From assembly GCA_030691665.1 (NCBI GenBank), contig JAUYDU010000518.1, positions 1-7,199 on the forward strand: a stretch of 7,199 bases of DNA, written 5' to 3'. This document shows positions 1-4,846 of the stretch, one piece after another. Both the position numbers and the translations under genes were made by a program. Under the pieces are notes generated by a model that was given only the letters and a program-made list of their open reading frames with translations, was not told where the DNA came from and searched no databases. How positions within the stretch are numbered: position 1 is the first letter of the stretch; every line of letters begins with the position of its first letter. The stretch comes from Chloroflexota bacterium (lineage in GTDB: Bacteria > Chloroflexota > Dehalococcoidia > SM23-28-2).

Positions 1-2
1 AC

Positions 3-953
3 TCGAAGGTCAATATTGTCTTGGCCGTACCGGGGTTTCTCATCGCTTATGCTTGGGGGTTTCTGGAGGACAGGCGTCCCGCTCCGGTGCTCGCGTTCGT
101 CGTCGGCTGCCTGATGGTTGCCTTCACCTTCGAGATGTTCAGACTGGTCGAGCTGGGCAGCCTGCATTCCTATGTGGAAAACTCGCGGCAGGTAATCCAC
201 TTCTACCGTACCTGGCGGACAATCGGGGGCGATGAGAGCACCATAGGCAACCTTACGCGGCAGCTGAAGTTGGGCCTGGGTGTGATCCCGCTGTTACTCT
301 GGGTTGGGTTCGTAGCCTTTGAAAGGGCAAGGACACCGGTGGGCCACGATCCCGAACGGGGGCGGCTCAAGCTTTCGCTGATACTGCTTATAGCTGGGCT
401 CGTTCACTTCTCATGGTGGTGGACCATAAATGAGGCCGGCTGGATTCGCCACTTGGTCCCCGGGATCGTGTACTTCGCCGTAGGCCTTCCCGTCCTGGCT
501 AGCCTGTCGAGGATGCAGCTTGTGCGGTACTCCGGGCTGGCCGTTTTCGTTGTCGTGCTCTTGCCCCAATTGGGTTCTGTAAGAGAATTCGTACCCATTA
601 CTCGGCCTGAGGCGCGGTTAACGGCGCTGCAAGATACAGCATCGTTTCTAAATTCGCTGGATTCGGAAGGGGTTTCGCTCTGGGGATGCGGTTGGTGGGC
701 TAATAGAGACCTGCATCTTGTGGGCGACCTCAGGTTTTATGACTGCTCGGATCAAGCCAGCGTGGCAAGCCACCTGAGGTCAGGGGAGCAGCTTATTCTG
801 GTACGTTCTGAGTTCTTCAACTGGGAGAACAACCCGAACTTCGCGGCGCTGGCGCAGCAGTGCGACACAATGACGCTGTTCCGGAGTGAGCCGTTCGTTG
901 TCTGCGATGCTACGCCGTGGCTGAAGTCCCCCACATCAGCGTTGGGGCCGTAG
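3..953 (+). CDS. Multi-pass membrane protein, C-terminal part (possible GT-C glycosyltransferase-like)
   Basis: The frame is open from the left edge of the window, so the true start is outside. A TTG at 21 is in frame but has no convincing ribosome site, and I do not take it as the start. Counting from that TTG, hydrophobic segments lie near residues 4-15, 21-38, 84-100, 117-136, 145-163 and 170-184. A soluble tail of about 120 residues follows. This layout, several helices then a short soluble C-terminal domain, resembles the end of GT-C/PMT-type membrane glycosyltransferases that use lipid-linked sugars. The catalytic N-terminal part is not visible, so that function is only a guess. GC is visibly lower than in hflX or the dap genes, as in the methyltransferase at 2389-3183, which suggests accessory or surface-glycan origin. 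The gene ends with TAG at 951-953 and converges on hflX. Confidence 0.75.
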   Translation, partial: SKVNIVLAVPGFLIAYAWGFLEDRRPAPVLAFVVGCLMVAFTFEMFRLVELGSLHSYVENSRQVIHFYRTWRTIGGDESTIGNLTRQLKLGLGVIPLLLWVGFVAFERARTPVGHDPERGRLKLSLILLIAGLVHFSWWWTINEAGWIRHLVPGIVYFAVGLPVLASLSRMQLVRYSGLAVFVVVLLPQLGSVREFVPITRPEARLTALQDTASFLNSLDSEGVSLWGCGWWANRDLHLVGDLRFYDCSDQASVASHLRSGEQLILVRSEFFNWENNPNFAALAQQCDTMTLFRSEPFVVCDATPWLKSPTSALGP

Positions 954-966
954 ACCGCCGTCTACG
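949..966. terminator. Hairpin between convergent genes
   Basis: A perfect 7-bp stem (CGTAGAC/GTCTACG) with a 4-nt loop spans the stop codon of the membrane-protein gene. It lies in the 95-bp gap between two convergent genes, where a bidirectional terminator would be expected. There is no T-run on either side, so intrinsic termination is uncertain. Nothing else was seen in 967-1048. Confidence 0.3.
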
Positions 967-1048
967 CCGTCCAGTCACGCGGTACGGCATCGTTCTCCGT
1001 CGGAGAGGGAATCGAGGACGTGGGTGCCCCCGGCCAGCAATCGCGTCT

Positions 1049-2245
1049 TCAAGGCCACAGAGAACTTCGTCTCGCTCCACTTGCCCGGCGCTCCTCCGCC
1101 AGGCCCAGCGCGGCCTCGATCCTCCCCAGGAGCTCCGGCACGCCCCAGCCCTTCACCGCCGACGTGAGGACAGCGTCCGGCCGCCAGTAGCGCAGCGACT
1201 CCCGGGCCTCGCCCAGGCATTCCAGCCCCTCGATGGGTCGGCCATCGGGGCCGGACAGCAGGTCGGCCTTGTTCAGCACGGTGACGCACGACTTGTCGGC
1301 CAGCCCCAGCTCGGCCAGAGTGTCCTCCACCGTCTGGGCCTGCTCGGCGGCATCCGGATGGGTTATGTCCACCACGTGCTGGAGGAGGCTGGCCTCGGCC
1401 AACTCCTCCAGCGTGGCGCGGAAGGCAGCGACCAGTTGGGTGGGCAGCTTCTGGATGAAGCCCACGGTGTCAGTGAGGAGGAAGGCGCCGCCGTGAGGCA
1501 GGACCACCCGCCGCGTGACCGGGTCGAGAGTGGCGAACAGCTTGTCCCCCACCAGCACGTCGGCCCCCGACAGCGCCCGCATCAGGCTGCTCTTGCCGGC
1601 GTTGGTGTAGCCCACCAGCGACACCACCGGCACGCCCTGGCGAGCCCGCCGCCGCCGGTACAGGGCGCGATGGCGTCGCACCTCCTCGAGCTGCTGTTTC
1701 AGATGACGGATCTTGTTGCGGATCAGGCGGCGGTCGGTCTCCAACTGCGTCTCGCCGGGGCCACGGGTGCCGATGGCCCCCTCCAGCCGCTCCAGGTGGC
1801 TCCACTGGCCGGCCAGGCGCGGCAGCAGGTACTCGTGCTGCGCCAGCTCTACCTGGAGGGCCCCCTCGCGGGTGTGGGCGTGCTGGGCGAAGATGTCCAG
1901 GATGAGAGCCGTGCGGTCGAGGATCTTGACCTTGAGGGCGTCTTCCAGGTTGCGCTGCTGCGAGGGCGACAGCTCGTCGTCGAAGATGACCGTGGTGTAG
2001 CCCAGGCGATGGCGCAGCGAGGCCAGCTCGCTCACCTTCCCCCGGCCGATGTAGTGGGCGGGCTTGGGCCGCTCCAGCCTCTGCACACTGCGCCCCACCA
2101 CCGTAGCGCCGGCCGTCAGGGTAAGCTGCGCCAGCTCATCCAGCGAGCTCTCGGTTCGCCAGCGGTTGTGTCGCCCCTTGACCTCCGCTGCCACCAGGTA
2201 GGCCCGCTCCTGCGGCTCGGCCGTGGAATAGGTGGTGTTAGGTAT
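1049..2245 (-). CDS. hflX: HflX, ribosome-associated GTPase
   Basis: HflX binds the 50S subunit and splits stalled or stressed ribosomes. Some homologues give macrolide-lincosamide resistance. Numbered from the GTG at 2194, the N-terminal HflX domain shows IGRGKVSEL (49-57), FDDELSPSQ (71-79), ILDRT (91-95) and RGPGETQLETDRR (144-156). The G domain is intact: P-loop GYTNAGKS (195-202), switch FATLD (220-224), DTVGF (242-246), NKAD (308-311) and a TSAVKG G5 motif. The usual family opening ERAYLVAAEVKG begins before that GTG, and no ATG, GTG or TTG lies between it and the in-frame TGA at 2279-2281. AGGAGG at 2255-2260 is spaced 9 nt from an in-frame ATA at 2243-2245, so I place the start there (398 residues). 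The GTG at 2194 is the conservative alternative. Function is near certain; the start is not. Confidence 0.95.
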   Translation of the reverse strand: MPNTTYSTAEPQERAYLVAAEVKGRHNRWRTESSLDELAQLTLTAGATVVGRSVQRLERPKPAHYIGRGKVSELASLRHRLGYTTVIFDDELSPSQQRNLEDALKVKILDRTALILDIFAQHAHTREGALQVELAQHEYLLPRLAGQWSHLERLEGAIGTRGPGETQLETDRRLIRNKIRHLKQQLEEVRRHRALYRRRRARQGVPVVSLVGYTNAGKSSLMRALSGADVLVGDKLFATLDPVTRRVVLPHGGAFLLTDTVGFIQKLPTQLVAAFRATLEELAEASLLQHVVDITHPDAAEQAQTVEDTLAELGLADKSCVTVLNKADLLSGPDGRPIEGLECLGEARESLRYWRPDAVLTSAVKGWGVPELLGRIEAALGLAEERRASGARRSSLWP

Positions 2246-2249
2246 GCTG

Positions 2250-2279
2250 TCAGCCCTCCTTGTTGTGGGGGCGCACCAT
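2250..2279 (-). CDS. Putative 9-codon upstream ORF in the hflX leader
   Basis: ATG at 2277-2279 opens a frame reading MVRPHNKEG and ends with TGA at 2250-2252, only 4 nt before the proposed ATA start of hflX. The hflX ribosome site AGGAGG lies inside its last codons, so a ribosome translating it would cover that site and could reinitiate. A GGAGGCGG stretch lies just 5' of a 7-bp hairpin that ends at this ATG, so folding would bring the two together. The degenerate leader copy at 3346-3395 keeps the ATG and CGC CCC codons but continues into a longer frame. Regulatory uORFs are known for antibiotic-responsive genes, including hflX-type genes. Translation here is inferred. Confidence 0.35.
   Translation of the reverse strand: MVRPHNKEG
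2255..2260 (-). promoter_or_regulatory. Ribosome binding site of hflX (AGGAGG)
   Basis: A perfect AGGAGG lies 9 nt upstream of the in-frame ATA at 2243-2245 and 60 nt upstream of the GTG at 2194. That is too far to serve the GTG, so this site decides in favour of the upstream start. Confidence 0.6.
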
Positions 2280-2323
2280 CAGCCAGAGGCTGATCCGCCT
2301 CCGGAGGATGCTCCACCCACCCC
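2268..2323 (-). promoter_or_regulatory. Structured 5' leader of hflX, copy 1
   Basis: The leader contains a 7-bp hairpin with a 3-nt loop (2278-2284 with 2288-2294), the self-complementary CCTCCGGAGG (2298-2307) and an imperfect outer stem with two G-G mismatches that brackets both. The segment 2270-2312 matches 3347-3389 with two mismatches in 43, though the flanks have diverged. Read on the minus strand, one frame gives SILRRRISLWLMVRP in this copy and SILRRRISLWLMLRP in the other. The single internal difference CTC/CTG is synonymous, but that frame has no good start upstream. I interpret the leader as an attenuator or translational switch for hflX; it matches no riboswitch class I recognise. 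Confidence 0.5.
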
Positions 2324-2329
2324 CCCTCA

Positions 2330-2358
2330 AGTATAGCGCAAAAGAAGAGAGGTTGCCC
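2330..2358 (-). promoter_or_regulatory. Probable hflX promoter
   Basis: TATACT (2330-2335) fits a -10 box. The 16-bp block containing it is identical in the second leader copy at 3403-3418. A GGGCAA hexamer, also present in both copies, lies 17 nt upstream but is a poor -35 match. Transcription would start in the G-run just before the leader hairpins. Confidence 0.45.
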
Positions 2359-2386
2359 CCACGAGGGGAGATCGCTCCGGTAGCGA
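2357..2386 (-). terminator. Weak terminator-like hairpins after the methyltransferase gene
   Basis: Just downstream of the methyltransferase stop there is a 5-bp stem (2372-2376 with 2382-2386), then CCCC/GGGG with a 4-nt loop (2357-2360 with 2365-2368). A T-rich stretch follows on the minus strand. The structure overlaps the -35 region of the hflX promoter. It could end the methyltransferase transcript, but the stems are short. Confidence 0.22.
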
Positions 2387-2388
2387 GG

Positions 2389-3183
2389 CTAGAGTTCGCT
2401 GAAGGGTGGAGGGGTTGGCCGGACACGGCGACAGCACACGGTGTAGCGAGCTGGCGCGAGGCCGGCGACATTCTGTTGATGAGTCACGCGCTTCTCAATG
2501 CGGAATCCCAGATGCTCCACGAAGGCATCGACGCACCGTGTGTTCGGTCCCCACCAGTTTGTCGGTTCGTCGTTAAGCTCACTGCCGGGATAGAAGAGCA
2601 TCATCGGCCATGAGTAATCATCCTTCAAAGTGACGTGAGTCTCGAGGAGAAAGACCTCACGGCATACGCTGGCCGCCCGATACAGGCCATAGAACGGGAA
2701 CTTCAAGTGGTACAGGACTCCGTACATTAGGACGAAATCGAACGTGCCAGAATCTGTAGGTTCGAGGTCGTAGACGGAGCGGACCCGATAGGTGACGCGG
2801 GATCCGAGAGATCGGGCGGCGAAATTGAAGGCCTCCCGTGCGTCAGGGAAGCCGGGAGGATCCCGATCTATAGCCACCACAGGGGAGGCGCCTCTCCTCT
2901 CCGCTTCAAAGGCGAAAAACCCGTTCATGGTGCCGATGTCCAGCAAAGATTTGCCGCGCAGCTCCTTGGCAGAGGGAAACAGATACTTCTCTTCCCAGCC
3001 GGGGGTATCCGCTGACCAACCAACTATGCCCGGCGTTGTGTAGCCCGGCGCCAGCTTGATGCAGTGGTACCAGTGCAGTTTCGAGGCCTCGGCCTTGATG
3101 TCGATGTCCAAGGGGGAATCTGGATGCACGGGAGGGCCCTGAGTAGCCCTCCGGCCGGGGCGTAAGAAGGATGGCAGCTTCAT
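2389..3183 (-). CDS. Class I SAM-dependent methyltransferase, CmoB/DUF1698-like
   Basis: This 264-residue protein has the SAM-binding motif I LLDIGTMNGFF (80-90), an acidic motif II ending at D106, and FDFVLMYGVLYHL (148-160). The segments WYHCIKLAPGYTTPG (38-52) and NDEPTNWWGPN (204-214) are typical of the CmoB/DUF1698 group. CmoB itself modifies tRNA wobble uridine, but stand-alone relatives occur in surface-polysaccharide and other accessory clusters, so the substrate is open. GGGAG at 3190-3194, spaced 6 nt from the ATG, supports this start. The gene has clearly lower GC than hflX and dapL and lies between two direct copies of the hflX leader, both signs of acquisition or rearrangement. 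A degenerate hflX frame ends 19 nt upstream, so transcription from the second leader is possible. Family call is confident; role is unknown. Confidence 0.85.
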   Translation of the reverse strand: MKLPSFLRPGRRATQGPPVHPDSPLDIDIKAEASKLHWYHCIKLAPGYTTPGIVGWSADTPGWEEKYLFPSAKELRGKSLLDIGTMNGFFAFEAERRGASPVVAIDRDPPGFPDAREAFNFAARSLGSRVTYRVRSVYDLEPTDSGTFDFVLMYGVLYHLKFPFYGLYRAASVCREVFLLETHVTLKDDYSWPMMLFYPGSELNDEPTNWWGPNTRCVDAFVEHLGFRIEKRVTHQQNVAGLAPARYTVCCRRVRPTPPPFSEL

Positions 3184-3202
3184 TGTCTTCTCCCAGGTCC
3201 TG

Positions 3203-3340
3203 CTATTCTTCCTTAATCCACAGCTCGCTCCAAACTGACCGCATCGTTGGCACGCCCTGGCGAGCCCGCCGCCGCCGGTACAGGGCGCGATGCCGCCGCA
3301 CCTCCTCGAGCTGTCGCTTCACAGGCAGGTGGCTCCACGT
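3203..3340 (-). pseudogene. hflX: Degenerate internal fragment of hflX
   Basis: Positions 3249-3320 match hflX 1629-1700 at 67 of 72 bases, and 3326-3338 match hflX 1793-1805 exactly. Between them about 29 codons of HflX (residues 135-163 from the GTG) are missing, yet the frame is kept: WSHL joins directly to a segment ending in RRRRARQGVP. Homology stops just before the P-loop, and the frame then runs through unrelated sequence to TAG at 3203-3205. On the 5' side the fragment abuts a second hflX leader. A GTG at 3320-3322 could open a 39-residue, arginine-rich ORF, but it has no clear ribosome site. Without any GTPase motif it cannot act as HflX. I read it as the remnant of a tandem leader-hflX duplicate. 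Confidence 0.8.
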
Positions 3341-3345
3341 TGGAG

Positions 3346-3395
3346 GGGCGCAGCATCAGCCACAGGCTGATCCGCCTCCGGAGGATGCTGCGCCC
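3346..3395 (-). promoter_or_regulatory. Structured hflX-type leader, copy 2
   Basis: A perfect 12-bp inverted repeat (3346-3357 with 3384-3395) encloses 26 nt. Inside are a hairpin (3355-3361 with 3365-3371) that partly competes with the outer stem, and CCTCCGGAGG (3375-3384). It is the same element as the hflX leader at 2268-2323, but its outer stem is fully paired. It lies directly upstream of the hflX remnant and could now lead transcription into the methyltransferase gene. Confidence 0.55.
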
Positions 3396-3404
3396 GTTCC
3401 CCCA

Positions 3405-3432
3405 AGTATAGCGCAAAAGGAGCGGGTTGCCC
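3405..3432 (-). promoter_or_regulatory. Probable promoter of leader copy 2
   Basis: TATACT at 3405-3410 lies in the same conserved 16-bp block as the hflX promoter, with GGGCAA 16 nt upstream (3427-3432). Preservation of this block while the attached hflX body decayed suggests it may still be used, perhaps for the methyltransferase. Confidence 0.35.
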
Positions 3433-3500
3433 TCTCCGCGGCCAGACGCCTCACTCCCACCCCATGGTCGTTGACTAAGTAGTGCGACAGTGCTGGTTGC

Positions 3501-3615
3501 CCTCTGCGGGCAGACCTAAAGGTCTGCAGCTACGGAGCGGAGAACAGATAGGGTCGTAGCTGCAGGGCTTCTCCGCCATCCGCAGAGGCGGAGTCCGCAA
3601 GGCGGACAGCCCTGC
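3501..3615. repeat. 115-bp module of nested palindromes
   Basis: Perfect inverted repeats overlap here: GCAGACCT/AGGTCTGC (3510-3517 with 3520-3527); CTGCAGCTACG/CGTAGCTGCAG, 11 bp (3524-3534 with 3555-3565); CCTCTGCGG/CCGCAGAGG (3501-3509 with 3580-3588); and GCAGGGCT/AGCCCTGC (3562-3569 with 3608-3615). The last pair closes over two back-to-back hairpins (3571-3577 with 3587-3593, and 3593-3598 with 3602-3607), a compact three-way junction. The look is that of a REP- or MITE-like intergenic repeat. It lies 71 bp downstream of dapL and could also stop or protect that transcript. No coding potential is seen, and 3616-3685 holds nothing else I can name. Confidence 0.7.
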
Positions 3616-3685
3616 CTTGTGTCGAGTTATTTTGTTCATGACCTTCAAGCTGCGGTGTTTGAAAAGCTACCTTCCAGCCTCGAAA

Positions 3686-4846
3686 TCATCCCCGCCACCC
3701 CTCCAGGCGCCGCAGCCCCTCCTCCAGCCGCTCGTCGGGGATGGTCAGCGACACCCGCACGTAGCCCTCGCCGTGCGGCCCGTAGCCGATACCCGGCGTC
3801 ACCACCACCCCCACGTCGTCCAGCAGGCGAGTAGCGAACTCCAGCGACGTCTGTCCCTCGGGCAGGCGCGCCCACAGGTAGAGGCTGGCCTGGGGCGGCC
3901 GCACCCGCAGCCCCATCCTGGTCAGCGCCGTCACCAGGCGATCGCGTCGCCGCTGGTAGACGGCGTTGTGCTCGCCGATGCAGTCCTGGGGCCCCTCCAG
4001 GGCGGCGATGGCCATCCGCTGGATGGCCTGGGGGATGCCCGAATCCAGGTTCGACTTCACCCGCATCAGGGCGTCGACCATCGTCGCGTTGCCCACCACC
4101 ATGCCGATGCGCCACCCGGTCATGTTGTAGCTCTTGGAGAAGGAATGGAACTCGACCCCCACCTCCCTGGCGCCCGCCGCCTGGAGGAAGCTCACCGGCC
4201 GGTAGCCGTCGAAGGCCACCTCGGTGTAGGGGCCGTCGTGGCAAACGGCGATATCGTACTTCCTGGCGAAGCGCACTACCCACTCGAAGAAGTCCAGGTC
4301 TGCCACGGCGCCGGTGGGGTTGTTGGGATAGTTGAGCCAGAGGACCTTGGCCCGCCGCGCCACCGACTCCGGGATGGCCTCCAGGTCGGGCAGGAAGTCG
4401 TTCTCCTCGCTCAGGGGCAGGAAGTAGCAGTCGCCGCCCGCCAGGAAGGTGCCGCGGGCGTAGACAGGGTAGCTGGGGTCGGGGACCAGAGCCAGGTCAT
4501 CGGGATCGATGAAGCACAGGGCGACGTGCCCTATGCCCTCCTTCGACCCGATGAGGGGCAGCACCTCCTTATCGGGGTCCAGGGAGATGCCGAAGCGATC
4601 CTCGTACCAGCGGCCGATCGCCCGCCGCAGCTCCGGCAGCCCCTCGGTCTCCGGGTAGCGGTGGTTGGCCGGGTCGGCGGCCGCCCGCACCAGCGCCTCC
4701 ACGATGTGGGCGGGCGTGGGGATGTCCGGGTCGCCGATGCCGAAGCTAATGACGTCCACCCCCTCCGCCCGCTTCTCCGCGATCCGGCGACTAGCCTCGG
4801 CGAAGAGATAGGGCGGCAGCTGCTGGATGCGCTTGGCTAGTTGCAT
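3686..4846 (-). CDS. dapL: LL-diaminopimelate aminotransferase (class I/II, PLP)
   Basis: DapL converts tetrahydrodipicolinate and glutamate directly to LL-diaminopimelate, bypassing the succinylase and acetylase branches. This 386-residue protein is full length for the family. Visible are SFGIGDPDIPTP (34-45), GSKEG (100-104) at the cofactor phosphate site, NYPNNPTG (172-179), D204 and Y207 that contact PLP, the Schiff-base lysine K238 in SFSKSYNMTGWRIG, and a substrate-carboxylate arginine in GYVRVS near the C-terminus. The start is ATG at 4844-4846. The frame is open well beyond it, but that extension runs antisense-free inside the cyclase gene and has no aminotransferase character. The start overlaps the cyclase stop as TAATG, with an AGGA 9 nt upstream, so translational coupling is likely. 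With dapF nearby, a DAP role is better supported than general aspartate transamination. Confidence 0.88.
   Translation of the reverse strand: MQLAKRIQQLPPYLFAEASRRIAEKRAEGVDVISFGIGDPDIPTPAHIVEALVRAAADPANHRYPETEGLPELRRAIGRWYEDRFGISLDPDKEVLPLIGSKEGIGHVALCFIDPDDLALVPDPSYPVYARGTFLAGGDCYFLPLSEENDFLPDLEAIPESVARRAKVLWLNYPNNPTGAVADLDFFEWVVRFARKYDIAVCHDGPYTEVAFDGYRPVSFLQAAGAREVGVEFHSFSKSYNMTGWRIGMVVGNATMVDALMRVKSNLDSGIPQAIQRMAIAALEGPQDCIGEHNAVYQRRRDRLVTALTRMGLRVRPPQASLYLWARLPEGQTSLEFATRLLDDVGVVVTPGIGYGPHGEGYVRVSLTIPDERLEEGLRRLEGWRG

Noticed and set aside
975..1080. Possible frameshifted C-terminus of HflX (WSETKFSVALKTRLL in another minus-strand frame)
   Set aside because: It looks fairly protein-like, but HflX already ends at a normal length after its G5 motif, and I see no family match for the stretch.
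917..2293. 458-codon plus-strand open frame
   Set aside because: It is antisense to hflX, low-complexity and without recognisable domains; it exists because GC-rich codons leave the opposite strand open.
2116..2316. GTG-started 66-codon minus-strand frame across the hflX leader and start
   Set aside because: It runs out of frame through the hflX N-terminus, and differences between the two leader copies are not synonymous in it.
3206..3240. Separate promoter for the methyltransferase in the gap before its ribosome site
   Set aside because: TTGGAG and AGAATA-like hexamers can be picked out with about 18-nt spacing, but both are weak and neither is conserved elsewhere.
3213..3416. 67-codon minus-strand frame joining leader copy 2 to the hflX remnant
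   Set aside because: Only the leader part resembles the other copy. The rest is a shifted-frame reading of the hflX fragment, and the TTG start is not in the same frame in copy 1.
3501..3615. tRNA or CRISPR-like array
   Set aside because: The cloverleaf look comes from nested palindromes. There is no T-loop motif or CCA-type acceptor arrangement, and no regularly spaced repeats with spacers.
3617..4840. 407-codon plus-strand open frame
   Set aside because: It is the antisense shadow of dapL, rich in His/Gly/Arg/Pro with no family motif.
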